Translations under genes and position numbers: made by a program
In this document: in pieces, positions 1 through 8,959 of the stretch
Layout of the letters: each line of letters begins with the position of its first letter
Position numbering within the stretch: the first letter of the stretch is position 1
Notes under the pieces: model-generated
The model's database searches: none
Told to the model about the DNA's origin: nothing
What the model saw: only the letters and a program-made list of their open reading frames with translations
Assembly (NCBI GenBank): GCA_947471745.1
Contig: CANJKZ010000777.1
Location: 186,001 to 250,000, forward strand
Direction: 5' to 3'
Length of the DNA stretch: 64,000 nucleotides
Source of the DNA: Closterium sp. Naga37s-1
Taxonomy: Eukaryota > Streptophyta > Zygnematophyceae > Desmidiales > Closteriaceae

Positions 1-261
1 GTCCCATTGCACCATCCCGTCTCATCACGGCATCCCATCAGCGTCCCGTTGCGGTCACATTCTAGCACAATGTGCTCCAACATTTCGTCGCCAGTCGAGT
101 CGTCTGCACGCATTTCCACATCCCGATATCACACTGTGCCGTCTTCAGACCTGTTTGGAGTTCCACCGTCCAGCTGTAGTCCCGAGGTGTTATCGAAACG
201 GCGGTGCTCGTCGAAGGTGGACTGAACCACCGCTCAGCCGCATTTCTCCTAAAGTTCTCCT

Positions 262-1150
262 TCATTGCGTCCCCGCGATAATGGAGCTGAAGGCAGCCGT
301 CGGATCGTTCATCAATCTCAATGCCGTGAAGCGTGTGAAGTCAGCTTCCCAATCTCCTCGTCCCACCTACCCCCCCACACCCCCCTTCCTCCTTTCCCTT
401 TCCCCCCTTCCCCCTCCGCGCCCCTCCGCCCGTCCCTCCCCACCAAGTGCCGGCGATGATGGAGCTGAAGGCAGCACTGACGCCGTACATCAACCTCACG
501 TCGTGAGACGTGTGAAGGCAGCTCCCCAAACCTCTCCTCCCAACACCCCCCCCCACCCCGCTCCCTCCACGCGTCCCTCCCCCTCAGTGCCGGCGATGAT
601 GGAGCTGAAAGCAGCACTGACGCCGTACGTTAACTTCACGTCGTGAGACGTGTGAAGGCAGCTCCCCAATCCTCTCCTCCCACCCCACCTCCCCCACACC
701 ACCCCGCTTCCTCCACGTGTCCCTCCCCCGTCAGTGCCGGCGATGATGGAGCTGAAGGCGGCACTGACGCCGTACATCAACCTCACGTCGTGGACGGCGA
801 CGAACCCGTGCTCGTCGTGGTGGCTCATCACGTGCTGGACCAACGGGCTCGTGCGCCGCATGGACATCAGCTCCAAGGCCATCCAGGGCAACCTGCCCTC
901 CGTCATCGGCAACCTCACCAGCCTCGATGAGTTGTGAGTCTCCATGCCTGCCTGTCTCCCTGCCTCCCTGCCTGCCTGCCTCCCTGCCTGCCTGCCTGCC
1001 CGCCCGCCCGCCCGCCTGCGTGCCTGCCTGCCTCCAGAGTCCTTCCCTACGCTCTCTCCTCTCGTGCGCCGCATGGACATCAGCTCCAAGGCCATCCAGG
1101 GCAACCTGCCCTCCGTCCTCGGCAACCTCACCAGCCTCGATGAGTTGTCC
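262..1150 (+). repeat. Partial copies of the LRR N-terminal exon
   Basis: Four diverged copies of the 5' part of the first recognised LRR exon lie at about 275-340, 453-520, 591-652 and 740-790. Each starts near a polypyrimidine-CAG acceptor and encodes a version of MELKAALTPYINLTS. The first three run straight into a shared intron-like stretch after the Ser codon. A fifth fragment at about 1060-1150 repeats the 3' half (MDISSKAIQGNLPSV) without the donor context of the real exon. The upstream signal-peptide exon is not identified and may lie outside the window. Confidence 0.75.
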
Positions 1151-4100
1151 GTGACAGTAGGGGCACGGAAAGGCGAGAGGCTGGGGGATGGGGGGATGGG
1201 AGACGGAGACGCAGTGGTGTGTTGAGAGTGAGGTGGAATTTTGGGGATAAGATGAGGATGGGCAAGGTGTGGAAGAGGGGTAAGTATGACAAAATACAGT
1301 TTCCTGACCTTGGATATGCACATCTACGCCTATTACCTCTTGCCTCACTCGCTTCTTTCCCTTCATTTCCCCCACTCCCTCTTCTATTTTTGCCAATGCC
1401 AGTTTTGCCACCACGAATTGGTTTAAGGGATCCCTCCCCGACTCGTTCAGTCGACTCACAGCCATCAGGAACCTGTCAGTCCGCACATACCCTTCCCATG
1501 TACTTCCCAAGTATTACATACCCTTCCCATGTACTTCCCAAGTATTACATACCCTTCCCATGTACTTCCCAAGTACTACATACCCTTCCCATGTACTTCC
1601 CAAGTACTACATACCCTTCCCATGTACTTCCCAAGTACTACATACCCTTCCCATGTACTTCCCAAGTACTACATACCCTTCCCATGTACTTCCCAAGTAC
1701 TACATACCCTTCTCATGTACTTCCCAAGTACTACATACCCTTCCCATGTACTTCCCAAGTACTACATACCCTTCCCATGTACTTCCCAAGTATTACATAC
1801 CCTTCCCATGTACTTCCCAAGTATTACATACCCTTCCCATGTACTTCCCAAGTATTACATACCCTTCCCATGTACTTCCCAAGTACTACATACCCTTCCC
1901 ATGTACTTCCCAGGTACTACATACCCTTCCCATGTACTTCCCAAGTACTACATACCCTTCTCATGTACTTCCCAAGTACTACATACCCTTCCCATGTACT
2001 TCCCAAGTACTACATACCCTTCCCATGTACTTCCCAAGTACTACATACCCTTCCCATGTACTTCCCAAGTACTACATACCCTTCCCATGTACTTCCCAAG
2101 TACTACATACCCTTCCCATGTACTTCCCAAGTACTACATACCCTTCCCATGTACTTCCCAAGTACTACATACCCTTCCCATGTACTTCCCAAGTACTACA
2201 TACCCTTCCCATGTACTCTTCAAGTACTACATACCTTCCCATCCCATGTAGTCTTCAAGTACTACATACCTTCCCATCCCATGTACTCCCGTGACAACAC
2301 ACATGCACCTATCTTACCTTCCCTATGCACCTACATTGTCCAGCCGTTGTCCCATCCCCGCGTCTGTGCGTTTTCTCGTTCGTTCCGTGGCTCACTGTCC
2401 TGCTCGGTTCATCTCCACGTTGCAGGCAGCAGTTCAAAAACTAATTTGAGAGACCCATTTTCGATTCATGGAGCAACATGCGCGATAAAAGCAGTGTTTT
2501 GAGACATCTCAAAACACTACTTTTATCGCGTTGCAGGCAGCTGTTTGAGAACTATTTTGAGACACCCATTTTCGATTCATAGGTCAACATGCCCACATCT
2601 CACCGTCCCCTCTCACTCACAACACCCCTCCCGCACCCTTCCCCTCTTCCCCCTTCTCTCCTTCCACCTGCAGGCAGCTGTTCAAGAACTACTTTGAGGG
2701 TCCCATCCCCAGTTCATGGGGCAACATGAAGAACCTCGTGCAGCTGTGAGCCACGCTTTTGAACGTCACATCATGCTGTCATGTAACACGGTGGTCGATT
2801 CCATGCAATCTCATGCCATGCGATGTGGACTACCATACCTGTCCATGTCCATATCATACCACGCGTTCCACTAGCACACAATGCCGCGACGTGCCATGCC
2901 GCAACGTGCCATGCCGCAATGTGCCATGCCGCAACGTGCCATGTCGCGACGTGCCATGCCGTGGCATGCCAACCCATCCATGCTGTAACAAAACATCTTG
3001 TGGCATGGCATGTGAGGACCCTTCAGCAATGCTATACCTCAACATTCACTATGACAACCTCTGCCCTCGCCTCCTTCCTATCATCCACCCTCTCTCTCAA
3101 CAAGCCAACCTCCCGCCTCTGCTTCCTCCTTTCTCCTGCCCTGTGCTGCTCTGCCCTCATCTGTACCTGCCGCAGGCACCTCAACCTCAACTACTTTTCC
3201 GGCGGGCTGCCCGACACCTTCTCGCAGCTGACCAACATGCAAAAATTGTGCGTTCCTAGCATGCCTGAACCCCATCCAAGTTGTGACTTTATGACCAGGC
3301 TGAAAGGTCAATGCACAGCGTGTTTTGAGTCGGCTCAAAACACAAAAGGTCAATGCACAGCGCATTTGGCCGTGGCGAGACTGGCAAGCTTCATCCTTCA
3401 TCTGGTTCTCGGCTTTTGTTTGTTTGATGAGTCAAACCGCTGGGTCAAGGGCGCTTCAGGTTGAAAGTGTCTGCTTTGATGCCCTCGCCATGCTTTGATC
3501 CGCTCATAAGTCCCGTGCGTAGCTTGGTCATATCTGCTGTGTCATCTTCTCCTCCGACTACTCTTCCTTTCCCTTGCATGGGTTCCTTGGTCTTGTCTTG
3601 TTTCTCTCCCATTCGCCTGCAACAGCTATGTGTCCAGCAACTTGCTCAACTCCTCCTTCCCCACCGTCGTGTGCACCATGAAGAACCTGCGGGAGCTGTA
3701 AGTATGGCCTACAGAACCTGTATTTTTTAGGCGCCTCAAAGATCGTCTCATGACCCACAGTCGTCTCGTCTGCACCATGAAGAATATGAGGGAGATGTAA
3801 GTATGGACACTAAAGTTCAACATGCGCCATGCGACACTAAGTGCCGAGATCTCCTAGTGAGACACTACTACCGTTGGCCGTGTCTGTCTGCTGTGGCCCA
3901 CTGCTAGTCAGCGACACATATGACATGGTTATCACCAGCATGTGTAACAATACCCCTGGGTTACTTCTCACTGCCCCAACGCCTAACCTCTTTTGCGTTT
4001 CCATCTTCTCCTCCCTGCGCACCTTGTCCTTTACCTCTCCCCGCTTGTCCCACCAGTCGCCTCAGCTACAACCACTTCACTGGCTCCATGCCCGCCTGCC

Positions 4101-7100
4101 CCAGCCAGCCCAATACCTTTCCTCTTCTGCATTTGTCCCCTCGTCATCCTCCCTTCACCCCTTCCTTCCCTTCACCCCTCCCTTCCCTTCCCCGCCTTGC
4201 CACACCAGTCGCCTCAGCTACAACCACTTCACTGGCTCCGTGCCCTCCTGCCTCAGCCAGCTCTCCTACCTCTACTATCTGTAAGCTCCGTTCAAATCCC
4301 CTTGTATCTTATCGTGTCCCTCCCCATCGCTCTTCAAGGCACCACGAGGTACCTCCATTCCATCGGCGATCTTTAATCTCCATTTGGCACTATTTCATTC
4401 CACTGTTCACTCCCTCTCCAAACATAATACACTACTATTCTTGGAACTCTATCCATACATCTTTGCACTGTTGGAGCAATGAATGCATGCATCTTCTCTC
4501 TCCCTTCCCCTCCCTCTCACACCATCAGATACATCGACACCAATAAGCTCACCGGCACTCTCCCTGCCACCATCGGCGACCTTCCTGCCCTGCAGAACTT
4601 GTGAGCAGAACTTGTGAGCAGAACTTGTGAGCAGAACTTGTGAGCAGAACTTGTGAGCAGAACTTGTGAGCAGAACTTGTGAGCAGAACTTGTGAGCAGA
4701 ACTTGTGAGCAGAACTTGTGAGCCCTCCCTATTGCCGTCCTGCTCATGCCAACACTCCACCACTCCCTTGGCTTTTGTCCTTGCTGCTAATGCTCACCAC
4801 AGCCCACTCCTCTCACTTCGCCCTATCTCCGCCTGCTCTCTGCTCCCAGGTTCATCAATCAGAACAGCCTCAACGGCCCTCTGCCTCCAACCATCACCAA
4901 GCTCACCAACCTGCGCATCCTGTAAGCTACAGTCTAGTTAACAGCTCTTCTTCTGAACCGCTTCAATCTCATCCACTCACTCATACCCCGTTCGCGACAC
5001 CAGACCTGACCCTCCCCATGCGTAAACGTCGTGCATCCCCGCCTCGCCCCCCACCACCCCCACACACCCGTTCCCCCTTCCATCCCATCTCTTCCCGTGC
5101 CCAGCATTACCTTCTGCTTTCCCCACCTCTCCTCCTCCTTCCTCCCTATCTACTCTCTTCCCCTGTCCCTCCAACCTTCGTCTCCCTCCTGCAAACCTGT
5201 TCTCCCTCCTCTTCCTCCCAACCATCAGCTTCATGAGCAGCAACCCCTACCTGGATGGCCCTCTGCCATCAGACCTGGGCAACATGGTCAGCCTCACGGA
5301 CTTGTGAGTGCCCTGCCGTGCAATGCAGTGCCTGGTTGGTTGGTTCTTGAGAATTCTCAACATGCACATGCAGACCTGGGCAACATGGTCAGCCTCACGG
5401 ACTTGTGAGTGCCCTGCCGTGCAATGCAGTGCCTGGTTGGTTGGTTCTTGAGAATTCTCAACATGCACATGCAGACCTGGGCAACATGGTCAGCCTCACG
5501 GACTTGTGAGTGCCCTGCCGTGCAATGCAGTGCCTGGTTGGTTGGTTCTTGAGAATTCTCAACATGCACATGCAGACCTGGGCAACATGGTCAGCCTCAC
5601 GGGCTTGTGAGTGCCCACTGATCCCAATGCTAACAGATTACGCACATGCAGATCTATTTTCCCCACTTCATCTATCTTGCCTTCTGTGCCCTTGACCTCT
5701 TGTTTCTTCCCCTACCTTTCATCATCCCGCCGCACTTCGTCCTCTCCTGAAAGAAAACATGCTGTTGCATACCAAAGCTTTCACGATATCATTTGGCCTC
5801 TCCTCCTCTCTCCCCTTCCCTCCTCCCTGTGCCCCCCTCCCTCTCCTTCCCCCCACTCTTCCCTCCTTCGTTCCACTGCGGCAGCGTGATGGAGTTTGCA
5901 GCCTTCAATGGCACCATGCCTGATTCCATCACCAAGCTCACTCGCCTCTCCCGCATGTCAGTTCCCTGCCTCTACCTGCCTTGACAAGCCTCCGTCTCGC
6001 TCCCACTGCTTCCTCTCCATACCTTCTGCTTGCCGCCCCTGCTCGTTCACCTGCTGTTCGCCACCACCGTTGCATCGCTTCTATCAAAGCAATAATCATG
6101 CCGTAGTTCACCCTTCTCTTGTTCAACCTCACCCTTCTCTTGTTCAACCTCACCCTTCTCTTGTTCAACCTCACCCTTCTCTTGTTCAACCTCACCCTTC
6201 TCTCATCTCCTCATCCACCCAGTCTGCTTGACTAATACCAGTTCACTCAGGGTTCATCGTCCCACTTTCCCCACTTCCACCACCCCCTTTTCCCAATCCC
6301 TGTCTCCCGTTCCCTGTTCAGCAACTCTTGATTTCCCTCAGACCACCTTGCTGCCTCTCTTTCTTTTGCTTACACTTCCCGATAGTCTGCTGGACCACTT
6401 TCAAGTCACAGGCTGCATCCCATCCCACCCTCTCCTTTGCCTTCACCCTCCCCGTTTTCCATCCCCCCTCTTTCCTCACGCCAGTCTGATGGACAACTGT
6501 CGCTTCACGGGCTCCATCCCACAGGGCATCAGCAACCTCAAGGCCGCTCACTGTGCTGTAAGCCCTTGCTGCAATGGGTGTTTGCTCAGGTGCATGACCC
6601 AGCTAATGCTGTGGTACTCGTTCCGGGTGGGTGGTTTTCTGTGCTGTGAGTCAATCGACTTCTTACATGTCTCAATGCCCACCTGTCCAACCCCCACGCC
6701 CTTGCATTCTGTTTGCTTCATTCCTGCTCTCGACCCTCAAACCACTTGGAACTCACATACTGTCACTTCACATACTGTCACTTCACATGCCACGACATCT
6801 TCTCGTTACCAGGCCTAGTTCATTCGCTCATGCTTGCATGCCACATGTCCCTCTCGTCTTGTTTCCATCTCCACCTCTCTGCAAACCTCTACCGCCATGA
6901 ATGAACCCCAACCTCAACCGCCAGGTATCTGGAGGGCAACCGCTTCCGTGGCAGCTTCCCCGCTGGCCTTCTCACTCTGCCCAAACTCAACCTGCTGTAA
7001 GCCCTCCCTCCCTCACTCATTCTCGTGGCGGAAGAACACGCACGCTTTTATTCAATCTGCAGCACGACACGGCATGCTCTTCTTGCCATAAGTACCTTCC

Positions 7101-7832
7101 GTCCTTCCCCCTACAAGCTCCTGCTCTGCTTTCCTGTTCATTTTCCTAACCTTCTCCCACGTCTTCCCATGCCCTTCGTAAATTTACCCCCCTTCCACCC
7201 ACTATTTCCCCCATCCCCTGTCGACTTTTCAAACCCCACCACAGAAACTTGCACGACAACCAGTTTTCAGGCCCTCTCCCGTCCGGCTTCTTCAACGTCA
7301 CGATAGTAACCGCGGGGCAGATCAACATTCACCACAGCTACTTCAAACCCCCTTCCCTCCTTTGTTTCCCCCCATTCCCTGCCCACCCTGTAAACCCCAC
7401 CACAGCAACCTACACGACAACCAGTTCTCGGGCCCACTCCCTTCAGGCTTCTTCAACGCCACCATAGTGACCACGGGGCAGATCAACATTCACCACAACT
7501 ACTTCAACGGCCCTGCCACCGTCGTCGCCGGCAGCTCTCCCTTCTGCCCCAAGGACCAGACCCGCAACGGCATCTTCTACCAGTCGTCCCTCGCATACAA
7601 CTGCATCAAGTATCCCGCCACCAGTGCATGCGCGCTCGTGCCCAGGGTCGAGACCCAACTTTCGCTCACCACTTGCCAGGCGTTCTGTGGCGCTGACGTG
7701 GCGCCGTGTGGTGGGCACGGCACGTGCTGGTTTGGGGTTGGGCGGAGTGTGTCGTGTGATTGTGACCCGGGGTATGTGCCCACCTTGGATGGGCTGTCCT
7801 GTGTTGCGGACACCTCTGGCGTGGTGGTCTGA
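735..7832 (+). CDS. LRR protein with C-terminal EGF-like domain
   Basis: This is a plant-type extracellular LRR protein. Exon 735-933 carries the LRRNT_2 cap (W..NPCSSWW.ITC) and the first LRR. LRR exons follow at 2674-2745, 3176-3247, 3626-3697, 4209-4280, 4529-4600, 4850-4921, 5229-5303, 5885-5956, 6485-6557, 6925-6996 and 7406-7832. Nearly all are exactly 72 nt (one LRR each) with the same intron phase, the layout known from plant LRR genes. The last exon ends the LRRs and adds a cysteine-rich segment with an EGF pattern (PCGGHGTC...CDCDPGY....C), then stops. No membrane segment or kinase domain is seen, so a secreted or wall protein is likely. The 5' end with the signal peptide was not found. 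Exon 6485-6557 is 73 nt: one extra base near its 3' end breaks the frame and hides an LRR ending (KALTVL), so the gene is either damaged or carries a sequence error. Function and ligand are unknown. Confidence 0.7.
1487..2285 (+). repeat. 31-bp minisatellite in the LRR gene
   Basis: About 24 head-to-tail copies of a 31-bp pyrimidine-rich unit (CCCTTCCCATGTACTTCCC plus 12 bases) lie in the first intron of the LRR gene. Copies are nearly identical, with C/T changes at the AAGTA(C/T)TACATA segment. The last few units after about 2210 are shortened and diverged. Because 31 is not a multiple of three, all frames are open through the array and give long but meaningless ORFs. Confidence 0.95.
2424..2749 (+). 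repeat. Three copies of an LRR exon around a hairpin
   Basis: Two decayed copies of the second LRR exon (about 2424-2480 and 2532-2590), each preceded by TTGCAGGCAGC, lie upstream of the intact exon 2674-2745. Between the two decayed copies sits the 50-bp palindrome at 2481-2530. The decayed copies keep the acceptor end but lose the end of the exon and its donor. Confidence 0.8.
2481..2530. repeat. 50-bp near-perfect palindrome
   Basis: Two 23-nt arms, differing at one base (a G-T wobble in RNA), flank a 4-nt centre (ACAT). The arms start CGCGATAAAAG and end GTGTTTTGAG, so the core is GAG-ACAT-CTC with T-rich and A-rich shoulders. It lies exactly between two decayed LRR exon copies. Confidence 0.95.
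2881..2975 (+). repeat. 15-bp short tandem repeat
   Basis: About five to six copies of a 15-bp unit (CATGCCGCAACGTGC and variants) lie inside an LRR intron. It is not part of any recognised exon. Confidence 0.85.
3303..3362. repeat. Palindrome between 18-bp direct repeats
   Basis: AAAGGTCAATGCACAGCG is present at 3303-3320 and again at 3345-3362. Between them is a palindrome with 10-nt arms (GTGTTTTGAG at 3320-3329, CTCAAAACAC at 3334-3343) and a TCGG centre. The arrangement is direct repeat, palindrome, direct repeat. Confidence 0.95.
4588..4722 (+). repeat. Ten tandem copies of a splice donor (13-bp unit)
   Basis: A 13-bp unit containing the exon end and donor (CAGAACTT|GTGAG) of the LRR exon 4529-4600 is repeated ten times without variation, giving ten identical GT donors at 13-bp steps. 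Use of any but the first would add 13 nt per step and shift the frame. Confidence 0.95.
5262..5615 (+). repeat. 101-bp tandem repeat carrying exon end, donor and palindrome
   Basis: The 3' end of LRR exon 5229-5303, its donor and the following intron start are repeated with a 101-bp period (donors after 5303, 5404, 5505 and 5606). Each unit also holds the perfect palindrome TTGAGAATTCTCAA (5347-5360, 5448-5461, 5549-5562). The last copy has a GGA to GGG change before its donor. Confidence 0.95.
6111..6215 (+). repeat. 17-bp short tandem repeat
   Basis: About five copies of a CACCCTTCTCTTGTTCAAC-like unit lie in an LRR intron. Confidence 0.85.
7243..7345 (+). repeat. Partial copy of the last LRR exon
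   Basis: This is a copy of the first ~95 nt of the terminal exon (NLHDNQFSGPLPSGFF), including its CAG acceptor. It lies just upstream of the intact exon at 7406. The copy ends in intron-like sequence without a clear donor. Confidence 0.8.
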
Positions 7833-8066
7833 TTGGGGTTGTGTGATTCGCTTGTTAAGGTTTTTGAGGCGCCTCAGAAGTCACAGCGGGTCGTGCCGAC
7901 CCTGGATGGGCTGTCCTGTGTGACCACTGCAGAGTTGTGTGATTTGCCCGTTGAGGTTTTTGATGCGTTGAGGTTTTTGATGCGTGTGATTGTCACCCGG
8001 GCCGGGGTATGTGCCCACCTTGGATGGGTCTGCTGTGTGGCTGACACTGCTGGCTCAGTGGTGTGA
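7833..8066 (+). repeat. Decayed copies of the EGF-coding tail
   Basis: After the stop codon, fragments of the last exon (the stretch coding for GYVPTLDGLSC and its surroundings) recur at about 7890-7925 and 7982-8066. A palindromic GAGGCGCCTC (7866-7875) lies between the intact end and the first fragment. Nothing suggests that these are translated. Confidence 0.7.
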
Positions 8067-8069
8067 GTT

Positions 8070-8959
8070 AAGAGACTACTTTTTAGGCACCTCTAAACCG
8101 GGTAGATGCGCCGACCTTGAATGACCTTTGTGGCGGGTAGTACTGGCACGGTGTGCTGGCGTGCTTTGTGCGTTGACTGTAGGGACAATGGAGGCAGAGG
8201 GTGAAGTGCTAACACGCTCTCTGGTCGAGGCTGGCTAGAGAAGCAAGGCTCGCTTGCTCCTCTCAGTCGAGACTGAAACCTTTCCCTTAGGTAATAAGCC
8301 ATACTAAACAATGCCTATGGCCCTCCAACTCCATGTCTGGGGCGAGCGTATCTGGGGACGCCCAAGGGTCATTGGTATGGTATCGGGTGACTCTGAGTAA
8401 AGGGTAGGGTGTGCCTTCTGTCTTGAGATGTATCAATACATTTGTGGAAAGCCTCTAAGATATCATTGCGGCCACCACCTGATGTTTGCCGCATCTCATT
8501 TTTGAGTGCCATACTACACTGAAGTTCCCGTCGATTAATAGAACGCTATGACTTGTGGGGCTGTGCGTATGGAATCGAAGCACGTTTGCTGACCCGTGGA
8601 AGCCAGATTTACGTGTTTGGCGCCCACGTGCACCAATGACGTGCGTTCATTCGTTGCAAGTCCTGTAATTCGATATAGCAAGAACGGCTCGCCGCGCCGC
8701 CGGCACGCAATGGAGGCTCGAAGCGAAGCGACTCGCTTCAATTAGCAGGCTTTGCCATGCCAATTCCGTCAACCCAACAACAACACAAGGTACAAGCACA
8801 GTCACCTGTCAAGAGGCTACAGTGCGTGTAAGCCCCAGCATGTGCTGGCAATGCACTTATCGTGCGTACCACCCTCCCACCCACCGTCACTCGACTTGGA
8901 ACAAGAAATGACTAAAATGTATACCTCCTACCGCGCATCATTCCACGACACACGCCACA
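8070..8959. other. Intergenic, no gene seen
   Basis: This is the space between the LRR gene and the first oxidase gene, and should contain the oxidase promoter. I see no convincing TATA box, repeat or RNA gene. Confidence 0.6.

Noticed and set aside
1219-2502. 427-codon open frame on the plus strand over the 31-bp repeat
   Set aside because: Open in all frames because of the repeat; no domain; lies in an intron of the LRR gene.
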